From assembly GCA_025559845.1 (NCBI GenBank), contig CP048470.1:410001-474000 (forward strand): a stretch of DNA of 64,000 nucleotides, written 5' to 3'. Each line of letters opens with the position of its first letter. Within the stretch, counting starts at the first letter, position 1. The position numbers and the translations under genes were made by a program. The notes under the pieces are model-generated. The model saw only the letters and a list, made by a program, of their open reading frames with translations. It did no database searches and was not told where the DNA came from. Positions 18,399-26,425 of this stretch are shown piece by piece. Source of the stretch: Agrobacterium tumefaciens (GTDB taxonomy: Bacteria; Pseudomonadota; Alphaproteobacteria; Rhizobiales; Rhizobiaceae).

Positions 18399-19994
18399 TC
18401 AGTTCGCCTTGCAGTCCCAATGGAAGTTGGAGAAATTCAGATCCCAGCTCTGCATCGGAATAAACTCGTAGCCCTGAAGGCACTTGTTGGCACCGTAACG
18501 ACGGTTCGGGGAAACCGCCCATACATCCGGCTGAAGATCGGCAATCTTGGTCTGCAATTCCTTGTAGGTCGCATTCTGCTCGGAAACGTCGGTTGTCGAG
18601 CGGACCTTATCGATCAAACCGTCGACCTCTGCGTTCTGCAGCCATTCCATGGACATCCACGTACCCGATGCCTTTGAATGATACTGGTTGTAGAACATCG
18701 CATCCGGCGACGGATAGGTCGGCGAAATGTTCACCTGTGTCGAGGCAGGCGTGGTTTCCGGCTTAGAGGAGAGTTCCACGATGCGGTTCCACGGCTCCGG
18801 CTTGATGTCGAGCGTAATACCGATCTGCTCCAGGCTGGATTGCAGCAACAGGGCCACTTCCGCCTCAAAGGCAAGCGACGCGACGTAGCTGTTGACGAGC
18901 GTGATCTTCTGCCCGGCATATTTCGACTTCGCGAGTTCTTCCTTGGCTTTTTCAAGGTCGTAAACGCCCGGCTGAATGTCGCCGTTATGTGCATCCTTGA
19001 ATGCTGTAGAAAGCGGGCCCTGCATGTCGAAGCCGGGATAGATTACTTCCTGGATCGTCTTGTAGTCCGTCGCATAGGCAATTGCGCGGCGAACGTGGAC
19101 GTCGTCAGTTGGGTAGACCTTGGTGTTGAGCTTGATGACAAAGCCGCCGGATGTGCGGGTCTGGATCAGCTTGTAACCATCCATCTTGCCAATGGACTCG
19201 TAAGTGTCGTTGCCAAGGCCGTGGGACGTAAGGCCGAGTTCACCCTTTTCAGCCAACGCTTTAACCGTCGCATCGTCGCTTGTCTGCACAAACCGGACTT
19301 CATCGATCGGTTTGCCCTTGTTCCAGCCAAGGAAGTAATCCGGGTTACGGTCGATCACCATGTCGGCGGAGCGATTGTAGCTGACCAGCTTGTAAGGGCC
19401 GGAGCCGGCAGAGTGTTCACCGACATACGCCTCGCCCCACTTGTCGTCAGGCTTTGCGTTGGCTTCGATCAACGTTTTGTTCAGTGCCATCATCAGTGGA
19501 GTCGCTGCCATGAACGGCGAGAACTGGCGCTCGATCTTCATGACAACGGTCTTTTCGTCCGGAGCAGTCACGTTTTCGGGTTTCAGCACGCCGACGATAA
19601 GGTTCGACGGTCCCTTATTAATGCCAACCAGACGCTGAACGGACCAGACGATATCCGATGCCTTGACCGCGGTACCGTCCTGGAACTTCGCATCGTCGCG
19701 CAGGTGGAACGTATAGGTCAGGCCGTCTTCAGAGATGTCCCAGGACTTGGCCAGATGCGGAACGATCTCACCCTTGGGATTAACTGTCGTCAGGCCGTCA
19801 TACATGTTCACGATGGCCATGTAACCGGTGTAATCCGTTACCTTGGCCGGGTCGAGAGAGCTGAAGATCTGCATGGTGTTGACCGCAATCGACACCTTGT
19901 CTTCCGCTGCCTTGGCAGAGAAAGCCATGGGCAAAGCAAGCGCCGTACCGAGCGCAAGCACGGCAAGACGGGAATGAAGGGCAGGCACTTTCAT
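18399..19994 (-). CDS. Peptide-type ABC transporter substrate-binding protein (SBP_bac_5)
   Basis: 531 residues with a Sec signal peptide (residues 1-30, LALGTALALPMAFSAKAAE). It then shows the family blocks IVNMYDGLTTVNPKGEIVPH, GLTYTFHLRDDAKFQDGTAV and a GSGPYKLVSY turn. GGAGAAC precedes the ATG. It is the extracytoplasmic receptor for the permease/ATPase genes at 22734-26293, but is separated from them by one HyuA/DUF917 pair and followed by the other, with a stem-loop after it. The embedding suggests a cyclic-amide or peptide-like ligand. Confidence 0.88.
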   Translation of the reverse strand: MKVPALHSRLAVLALGTALALPMAFSAKAAEDKVSIAVNTMQIFSSLDPAKVTDYTGYMAIVNMYDGLTTVNPKGEIVPHLAKSWDISEDGLTYTFHLRDDAKFQDGTAVKASDIVWSVQRLVGINKGPSNLIVGVLKPENVTAPDEKTVVMKIERQFSPFMAATPLMMALNKTLIEANAKPDDKWGEAYVGEHSAGSGPYKLVSYNRSADMVIDRNPDYFLGWNKGKPIDEVRFVQTSDDATVKALAEKGELGLTSHGLGNDTYESIGKMDGYKLIQTRTSGGFVIKLNTKVYPTDDVHVRRAIAYATDYKTIQEVIYPGFDMQGPLSTAFKDAHNGDIQPGVYDLEKAKEELAKSKYAGQKITLVNSYVASLAFEAEVALLLQSSLEQIGITLDIKPEPWNRIVELSSKPETTPASTQVNISPTYPSPDAMFYNQYHSKASGTWMSMEWLQNAEVDGLIDKVRSTTDVSEQNATYKELQTKIADLQPDVWAVSPNRRYGANKCLQGYEFIPMQSWDLNFSNFHWDCKAN

Positions 19995-20033
19995 TTTAGT
20001 TCTCCTCTTTATGCGGGATCATCCCGCTTATGA

Positions 20034-21167
20034 TCAGGCAGCCTTCCGCGTCAGCGCGGGCAATGGCGAAAAAGCGATTTCCGGGTAGCCAAAAGCAGCA
20101 GGCCCCACGACGTCGAGTGCACGTGCAGTCCGCAAGAGGTCGTGGCAGGGAATGGCAACGACAGCCACGCGCTGGCCGTAGCGCAGAACTTCTGTCGTGA
20201 TCGGATAGCCGGTATCAACATCGAGCAACACGATGAGATCGGGCACCGTTACTTCAACCTTGCCATCGCGGCTGAACAGCAGGAACTCGTTCTGGATGGC
20301 AACGCCTGCGGTCTGGCCGGCACAGTCATCGAAACCTGAGAGTTCGATATCGCCAACCGCAAAGCCGCCGCGCAGATGACGTTTCAGATCAGTGATCTTG
20401 CCGTTGAAGATGCGGCGGCCACCTTCCAGCGCGCAGATGGCTGCAATCGGGTCCTGCTGTTCTTTCCGGGCACGGATCACCGCCTCACCGAGTGCAATCG
20501 CCTTGGTGTAGGTTTTCGGGATACCGTACTGGTGCACGTAATGCGCCTGCATTGGCGCGGTCGCCAACATTGCGCCACCGCCCTGCGCCACGACGCAAGC
20601 ACGCGCCATACGCTCGTGCCACACTTCGGAAACAGCGTGGCTGAAGATAACGGCGTTGCCGTGCAGATCACACATGACAGACGGCGTGGAACTGTGGCCG
20701 TAGATCGAGAAGGTGGTCATCTGCATTTCAGGGAAAGCGCGCCCCATGCCGTCGCAATCGAGGATTGGCAACCCGCCGAGTGCCGCCGTTACCAGCGGGT
20801 TCATCGAGTTGGACCCCCCAATTTCCTCACAGACGATCGCATCGATCGGCGTGCGGATCAGCTCTTCCATGGCGCGCAGGCAACGCAGCCCTTCGCGACC
20901 TTCGCGAATGCGCTCGACGCCTACTACCGGCGCGCCAATGCCTCCGATAGACATGCAGAGCGCGTCCGGCTCGATGGCATCTGTTGCGAGGATTTTCATC
21001 TCGTAACCGGCCTTCATCGCCTCAAGCGCCAGCAGCTTGCCCTGGTACGGATTACCGCCACCGCCAGTACCGAGAATACCAGCACCGATTTCCAGCGCAT
21101 CCAGATCCTCGACCGTCAGCGTACGCAATGCCGCCTCGTCATATTTGAGCTTGTGCGTCTCAGCCAT
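20034..21167 (-). CDS. DUF917 (S-methyl-thiohydantoin desulfurase-type) family protein, copy 2
   Basis: 377 residues. The start is the ATG at 21167 (MAETHKLKYDEAALRTLTVE), with GGGAG 6 nt upstream; a TTG frame from 21188 adds 7 residues without support. It shares with copy 1 the IGAGILGTGGGGNPYQGKLL motif, VCEEIGGSNSMNPLVTAALG and DCDGMGRAFPEMQMTTF. It overlaps the end of HyuA-like copy 2 by 8 bp, so the order here is HyuA then DUF917, the reverse of copy 1. Expected to be the partner of HyuA copy 2 on a hydantoin- or thiohydantoin-type substrate (inference). Confidence 0.82.
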   Translation of the reverse strand: MAETHKLKYDEAALRTLTVEDLDALEIGAGILGTGGGGNPYQGKLLALEAMKAGYEMKILATDAIEPDALCMSIGGIGAPVVGVERIREGREGLRCLRAMEELIRTPIDAIVCEEIGGSNSMNPLVTAALGGLPILDCDGMGRAFPEMQMTTFSIYGHSSTPSVMCDLHGNAVIFSHAVSEVWHERMARACVVAQGGGAMLATAPMQAHYVHQYGIPKTYTKAIALGEAVIRARKEQQDPIAAICALEGGRRIFNGKITDLKRHLRGGFAVGDIELSGFDDCAGQTAGVAIQNEFLLFSRDGKVEVTVPDLIVLLDVDTGYPITTEVLRYGQRVAVVAIPCHDLLRTARALDVVGPAAFGYPEIAFSPLPALTRKAA

Positions 21168-22734
21168 GATAGGCTCCCATTTCTCCAACGACTTTCACAT
21201 GAATACGGGTGGCATTGCCCGGTAGGTAAGCGAGCGGCATATCCTCGCGCTCGATCACCTCAAGCGTTTCTGCAGAAGCCCCTGCAGCGATAGCCTTTTC
21301 ACGGGCTTCCGCTTCCGCCTCGGCGAGTGCACTCTCACGTGTACGACCATCGATCAGCGAGAAGACGCGATCTGTTTCACCGCTGATCTGGGCAATGGCT
21401 GCACCGACAGCGTTGGCAACGGCAAAGTTTTCCGGACGGATAACCTCGAGCTCACCGATGCGATCAGGCATCAGGATCGATCCCCCACCAACAGCAATAA
21501 CCGGCACCGGTGAGGAGGAAATGCGGCTCCGCTCGACGCAGGATTCCAGCATGGCATTCATCTTGGAAACAGCGGCTTCGACCAGAGACGTATCGAGACC
21601 CGAAACGAGCGCCTTGTCACCCACGTCAGCCTTGCCGGAGGCGACCGCAATGTCCGTGGCCGTCAGTGTCGAGCCACCAAAGCAGAGAGCGTCTTTGCGA
21701 ACGCGGTAACCGACCGATTTCGGGCCAACGGTCAGTCCGTGATCGCCATTGACGACAAGCGAACCGCCGCCGAGGCCGATCGAAAATACATCCGGCATAC
21801 GGAAGTTTGTACGAACACCGCCGATATCGACGGTTGTCGAAGCCTGCCGCGGGAAGCCGTGAGCGAGAGACCCGACGTCTGATGTCGTACCGCCGACATC
21901 CACCACAACCGCGTCTTTGAGGCCCGTCAGGAAGGCTGCACCGCGCATGGAGTTTGTCGGGCCGGACGCAAAGGTCAAGACCGGGAATGCCCGGACAACG
22001 TCTGCCGCCATCAGCGTGCCGTCGTTCTGGGTAATGTAAAACGGGCATGTGATGCCAGCTGCCTTCAGCGCCTTGCCGAAGGCTTCGACCGTGCGATCGG
22101 CAAGCGACAGCAGGCTGGCGTTCATGATCGCCGCGCTTTCGCGTGCCAGGAGACCGTGGCGACCGATATCCTTGGACATCACCACAGGCAGGCCCGGGCA
22201 ACGCTCTTGCAGAATTTCCTTGGTGCGCAGTTCCATCGCGTCATTGATGCCGCTGAACACGCAGGTTACGGCGGCAGCCTTGAGGCCCTTGGCGCGAATG
22301 TCGGATGCAATGCGGATAATGGCGTCTTCATCGAGGGGCGCAATTTCGCGCCCGTCGAACTCATAACCGCCCTTCACCTGATAGCCGTGATTACCGACGA
22401 TTTCTTTGAGATCATCAGGCCAATCCACCATCGGAGGCAAACCCGCTCCAGACGGCAGACCGAGGCGGACAGCCGCCACCTGGTCCATGTGGCGGCGCTC
22501 GATCACCGCATTGGTGAAATGGGTCGTGCCGATCATCACGGCACCAATCGCAGTCCGGTCTATACCGGACGCTTCGATAACTTTTTCCAGGGCCTCGATG
22601 ACACCCGTGGTCACATCTTCCGTCGTGGATGCTTTCACCCCCGCCAGAACGGTTTTTTCCTGTAGCACGACAGCATCAGTATTCGTGCCGCCGACGTCAA
22701 TTCCAACGCGATACACGTCAGGCTCCTCTTTCAT
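21160..22734 (-). CDS. Hydantoinase/oxoprolinase-family protein (short HyuA-like), copy 2
   Basis: 524 residues from the ATG at 22734, whose codon overlaps the stop of the ATPase gene; a GTG at 22716 with GAGGAG 6 nt upstream is an equally good start and would remove six residues. Motifs match copy 1: VGIDVGGTNTDAVVLQEKT, MIGTTHFTNAVIERR, SGPTNSMRGAAFLTGLKDA and VVDVGGTTSDVGS. As in copy 1, the chain stops far short of full-length HyuA. It links the transporter genes upstream to DUF917 copy 2 downstream, so import and first ring-opening step are probably expressed together. Confidence 0.85.
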   Translation of the reverse strand: MKEEPDVYRVGIDVGGTNTDAVVLQEKTVLAGVKASTTEDVTTGVIEALEKVIEASGIDRTAIGAVMIGTTHFTNAVIERRHMDQVAAVRLGLPSGAGLPPMVDWPDDLKEIVGNHGYQVKGGYEFDGREIAPLDEDAIIRIASDIRAKGLKAAAVTCVFSGINDAMELRTKEILQERCPGLPVVMSKDIGRHGLLARESAAIMNASLLSLADRTVEAFGKALKAAGITCPFYITQNDGTLMAADVVRAFPVLTFASGPTNSMRGAAFLTGLKDAVVVDVGGTTSDVGSLAHGFPRQASTTVDIGGVRTNFRMPDVFSIGLGGGSLVVNGDHGLTVGPKSVGYRVRKDALCFGGSTLTATDIAVASGKADVGDKALVSGLDTSLVEAAVSKMNAMLESCVERSRISSSPVPVIAVGGGSILMPDRIGELEVIRPENFAVANAVGAAIAQISGETDRVFSLIDGRTRESALAEAEAEAREKAIAAGASAETLEVIEREDMPLAYLPGNATRIHVKVVGEMGAYHG

Positions 22735-24380
22735 CAATCGGTCGATTTCACAAGGAAGCGCATGCGCTCTTCCTCTGTCACAGTGGGCTTCAGACGCTCC
22801 TCCTCATCCGTCACGACGGGGATCGCGGCAATCAGCGCACGGGTATAGGGGTGCTCCGGGCTGGCGAAGACCTCGGGGGTTGCGCCCTCCTCCACAATTT
22901 CGCCACGCAGCATGATGGCAATGCGCGAACAGAAATTCCGCATCAGCGAAAGATCATGGGAGATCATCATGTATGTGAGCCCGAGTTCCTCGCGAAGCTG
23001 CAAAAGCAGGTCGATGACCGTCTTCTGCACGGACACATCAAGTGCCGCAGTCGGTTCGTCGAGGATCAGAATTTTCGGCTCGGCAGCGAGAGCACGGGCA
23101 ATTGCAACACGCTGCTTCTGCCCGCCTGAAAGCTCGTGCGGATATTTTCCGAGATAGGATTTTGGCAGGCGCACGAGTTCCATCAGTTGCGCCATGCGGG
23201 CGTCCCGTCCGGTCGCATCCATACCGATGGATTTCAGCGGCAGCGTCAGTGTCTGCTTAACGGTGCGCTTCGGATTGAGCGAGGTGCCGGGGTTCTGGTA
23301 GACGATCTGCGTCAAGCGTTTGCCGCGGCCAGGATCCGGCGCATCAATCACGAGACTGCCCGAGGATGGGCGAGACAAGCCCATGACCATGCGTGCCACA
23401 GATGTCTTGCCTGAACCGGACTCTCCCGCCAGGCCGAAAATCTCGCCTTCGCGCAGCGTCAAGGTGACGTCGCGCACGGCATGGTAACCGTTGCGACGGC
23501 CATAAATCTTGTTGAGCTTGTCAATGGTCACGATGGGAGCGCGCGTGCTTTGCGGCACCTCTGCAACACGCGGGCCATAAAGTGGCGGCACGGCATCAAG
23601 CAGCGAACGTGTGTAGTCGCGGCTCGGTTCGCGCAGGATGTCCGCGCATGGTCCGGTTTCCACGATATCGCCGTGATGCATGACGACCACGCGGTCGGCA
23701 ACCTTGCGGACCACACCAAGATTGTGGGTGATCATCAGCAGCGCCATGTTTTCTTCGGCAACAAGCTGATTGATGAGATTGAGGATCTCATCCTGCGTTG
23801 TGACGTCGAGCGCGGTACCAGGTTCGTCGGCAATCAGCAGCTTCGGCTGATGCAGCAGAGCCAGACCGATCAGGACACGTTGCCGCATGCCGCCGGAGAG
23901 TTCGGACGGATAGGCATTCATCACGCGCTCGGTATCGCCGAGCTGCACACGCCGCAGGACGGCTGCGATACGTTTGCGGCGTTCGGCCTTGTTGGAGGAG
24001 ATCCCATCACGCCGATCGGAAAACCGCATGACATCATCGAGATGCGTGCCGATCTTGAAGACCGGATTGAACGAGGAAAGCGGGTCCTGCATGATGAGCG
24101 AGAAGGCTGTACCCTTCAGCGCTTCACGCTCGGAGCGGGGCATGGCCAGGATTTCGCGTCCTTCGATGACAATCGACCCGGAGGTGATGGCGGCATTTTT
24201 CGGCAAGGTGCCGATGATTGCCTTCGCAGTAACAGACTTGCCCGATCCGGTTTCCCCGATCAGCGCCACGCGCTCGCCGGCGGCAACCGTGAAGCCGACA
24301 TTGCGCAGCACCTGCCGTGTACGGCCATAATTCGTAAAGGTAACGTTGAGGTCTTCGACCTTGAGAAGCGGTTCAGTCAT
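22734..24380 (-). CDS. Peptide-type ABC transporter ATPase, double-domain
   Basis: 548 residues with two ABC ATPase domains. The first has Walker A GETGSGKS (about 42-49), LSGGMRQR and LLIADEPGTALD; the second has GESGSGKT (near 320), LSGGQKQR and LILDEPTAALD. Both end in OppD/F-like tails (RDYTRSLL, HPYTRALI). The first domain has ADEPGTALD rather than the usual ADEPTTALD, a mild oddity near Walker B. It begins just 3 bp after the DppC-like permease and overlaps HyuA copy 2. Confidence 0.9.
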   Translation of the reverse strand: MTEPLLKVEDLNVTFTNYGRTRQVLRNVGFTVAAGERVALIGETGSGKSVTAKAIIGTLPKNAAITSGSIVIEGREILAMPRSEREALKGTAFSLIMQDPLSSFNPVFKIGTHLDDVMRFSDRRDGISSNKAERRKRIAAVLRRVQLGDTERVMNAYPSELSGGMRQRVLIGLALLHQPKLLIADEPGTALDVTTQDEILNLINQLVAEENMALLMITHNLGVVRKVADRVVVMHHGDIVETGPCADILREPSRDYTRSLLDAVPPLYGPRVAEVPQSTRAPIVTIDKLNKIYGRRNGYHAVRDVTLTLREGEIFGLAGESGSGKTSVARMVMGLSRPSSGSLVIDAPDPGRGKRLTQIVYQNPGTSLNPKRTVKQTLTLPLKSIGMDATGRDARMAQLMELVRLPKSYLGKYPHELSGGQKQRVAIARALAAEPKILILDEPTAALDVSVQKTVIDLLLQLREELGLTYMMISHDLSLMRNFCSRIAIMLRGEIVEEGATPEVFASPEHPYTRALIAAIPVVTDEEERLKPTVTEEERMRFLVKSTD

Positions 24381-24383
24381 TGC

Positions 24384-25265
24384 TCAGCTTTCCACGTCGA
24401 ACATATCGCGCAGGCCATCGCCCAGGAGGTTGAAACCGAGCGTCACGTAAAGAACGGCAGCACCCGGGCAGAGAACTTCCCACCAGAAGTCCGGCATGAA
24501 CTGGCGCCCGTCGGCGACCATCGAGCCCAGATCCGGGATCGGTGGCTTGACGCCAAAACCGAGGAAGCTCAGCGTCGCACCGAACAGAATGACGAAGGCT
24601 GCATCCAGCGTCGTCTTGACGGAGATGACCGATACGCAATTGGGGAGGATTTCACGAAAGAGGATGTGCATCGGTCCGGCACCGGCAAGGCGGGCGGCTT
24701 CGATATAGTCTTCGGAGGCGATGGATTTGGAGACGGAGTAGATCAGACGTGCGTGCCAGGTCCACCAAAGAAGCGTGATGGCAATCATGGCATTCATCAG
24801 CGTTGGCTCGAGCAGGTTCGATACGGCAAGCGCCATGACGAGCGGCGGCATCGCCAGCATCACATTGGTCAGGCCGCTGATGAGTTTTTCGACCCAGCCA
24901 CCGAAATAGCCGGCAACGAGACCGAGAACTGTACCGACCGGGACCGAGATGCCAAGCACCCCGATGACCAGTAAAAGCGAGATACGCAGCCCGAAAATTG
25001 TACGCGAGAAGATGTCGCGTCCGGCTTTATCTGTGCCGAACCAGTGGTCGAGATCCGGCGGCATGTGACGCGCACGAAAATCGACGACGGCACCGATATG
25101 TTTCGGATAAGGTGTCAGCCAAGGTGCGAACACCGCCAGAATGACAACTGATAGAAGGATCAGCGAGCCGATCACCGCAGCCGGATTACGGCTGAAGCGG
25201 TACCACATCATGTAACCGGTGCTGAGATCGCGGTCCGATTTGTCGAGAATATTGATATCGGCCAT
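24384..25265 (-). CDS. Peptide-type ABC transporter permease, DppC-like
   Basis: 293 residues from the ATG at 25265, which shares one base with the stop codon of the DppB-like gene and has GGAGG close upstream. The longer open frame to 25433 lies inside the DppB gene and is not coding. The protein has an N-terminal cytoplasmic segment, a membrane helix, DHWFGTDKAGRDIFSRTIFG (the DppC/OppC motif), then about five helices with the EAA loop at SEDYIEAARLAGAGPMHILF. Confidence 0.9.
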   Translation of the reverse strand: MADINILDKSDRDLSTGYMMWYRFSRNPAAVIGSLILLSVVILAVFAPWLTPYPKHIGAVVDFRARHMPPDLDHWFGTDKAGRDIFSRTIFGLRISLLLVIGVLGISVPVGTVLGLVAGYFGGWVEKLISGLTNVMLAMPPLVMALAVSNLLEPTLMNAMIAITLLWWTWHARLIYSVSKSIASEDYIEAARLAGAGPMHILFREILPNCVSVISVKTTLDAAFVILFGATLSFLGFGVKPPIPDLGSMVADGRQFMPDFWWEVLCPGAAVLYVTLGFNLLGDGLRDMFDVES

Positions 25266-26293
25266 CAACGGGCCTCCTTGCGACGCAGGCGCGGGTCGAT
25301 GATCGAAATCAAGACATCCACGATCAGGTTGGCAACGATGAAGAACAGCCCGGCCACCAGAACGACGGCGGTTACGGCATTGAGGTCTTTCTGAAGGATC
25401 GCGTTCAGGCCGTAGGACGCAAAGCCACCCCATGCAAAGACCATCTCGATCACGAACGCATTGCCAATCAACGATGCGAATTCGAGCCCCATGATGGTCA
25501 GCGGCGCGATGGAGGAGAGCTTCAGCAGATAGCGGAAGATGATGACACGCTCAGGCACACCGAAGCTCTGCAAGGTCAAGACATGGTCCTTGCGCTGATT
25601 TTCGATCATCGAAGAGCGAGTGATGCGCGTGATCTGACCGATCCCTGCCATAGAAAGGGCGAAAGCTGGCAACGCAAGATGCTGGAATGCGTTCAGCATA
25701 ACATCGAAACGGCCAGCCAGCAGGCTATCGAGCAGAATGAAGCCCGTCGGGCCACCTTGCCAGCCAAGCGAGTGGTCGATGCGACCGATGATCGGCCATC
25801 CCGAAAGGAAACGGGCTGCAAGCAATTGCAGCGTGATCGCGAACAGGAAGCTTGGAATGGTCACACCGGTTAGCGAAAGGATGCGGCCGATGTGGTCCAA
25901 CGACCGATCACGATAATGGGCAGTGATAACGCCGAGCGGGATCGCGACCGCGAACATGAAAATAACGGACACAAGCACCAGTTCCACGGTCGCCGGGACG
26001 GTTTGTGCAAGATCGGTCGTTACGGGACGCTGGGATACGAGCGAGAAGCCGAGGTCGCCATGGAGGGCGTTCTTGACGTAGTCGACGTACTGCACGGCGA
26101 GTGGCTTATCGAGACCCATCTGGCCTCTCAGTGCGTCAACTTGCTCCTGCGTTGCCGCGGGGCCAAGCGCCATGCGGGCCGGGTCGCCAGGCACCACGCG
26201 GGCCAGCACGAAAATCATGATGGACAGGGCGACCATGACCAGCACGAACGTGCCAAGCCGGTTCAAAATCGCGACCAACGGATGTTGCTGCAT
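25265..26293 (-). CDS. Peptide-type ABC transporter permease, DppB-like
   Basis: 342-residue permease. After a first membrane helix (LGTFVLVMVALSIMIFVLAR) it has the VVPGDPARMALGPAATQEQV motif of DppB, further helices, an EAA loop with DHVLTLQSFGVPERVI, and the C-terminal IDPRLRRKEAR. It is the first gene of the transporter/HyuA/DUF917 operon. The 132-bp space upstream is shared with the divergent LuxR regulator gene and carries a tandem repeat at 26370-26403. Confidence 0.9.
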   Translation of the reverse strand: MQQHPLVAILNRLGTFVLVMVALSIMIFVLARVVPGDPARMALGPAATQEQVDALRGQMGLDKPLAVQYVDYVKNALHGDLGFSLVSQRPVTTDLAQTVPATVELVLVSVIFMFAVAIPLGVITAHYRDRSLDHIGRILSLTGVTIPSFLFAITLQLLAARFLSGWPIIGRIDHSLGWQGGPTGFILLDSLLAGRFDVMLNAFQHLALPAFALSMAGIGQITRITRSSMIENQRKDHVLTLQSFGVPERVIIFRYLLKLSSIAPLTIMGLEFASLIGNAFVIEMVFAWGGFASYGLNAILQKDLNAVTAVVLVAGLFFIVANLIVDVLISIIDPRLRRKEAR

Positions 26294-26369
26294 CGGCGGG
26301 AAGTTCCTTGTGCATCAGTTGTCTGACCGCAACTTTTCACCGCTTCCAATTTCGAACAATCTCAAATCA

Positions 26370-26403
26370 GTATAGTTTTTTGAAGAAATGGTATAGGTTT
26401 TGG
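26370..26403. promoter_or_regulatory. Tandem direct repeat, candidate binding site of the LuxR/MalT-like regulator
   Basis: GTATAGTTTTTTG (26370-26382) and GTATAGGTTTTGG (26391-26403) match at 11 of 13 positions and are 21 bp apart, two helical turns, so both face the same side of DNA. They lie 23-56 bp upstream of the LuxR-type start codon and 77-110 bp upstream of the divergent DppB-like start, as expected for a MalT-like activator site. Confidence 0.45.
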
Positions 26404-26425
26404 TTGCTGTGCAACAGGACCACTC

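Noticed and set aside
18678..20033. 451-codon frame on the plus strand opposite a binding-protein gene
   Set aside because: Antisense shadow of a well-supported SBP_bac_5 gene; no recognisable domain or ribosome binding site.
23481..24974. 497-codon frame on the plus strand opposite the double ATPase and DppC genes
   Set aside because: Crosses two real genes on the other strand; composition is that of a shadow frame.
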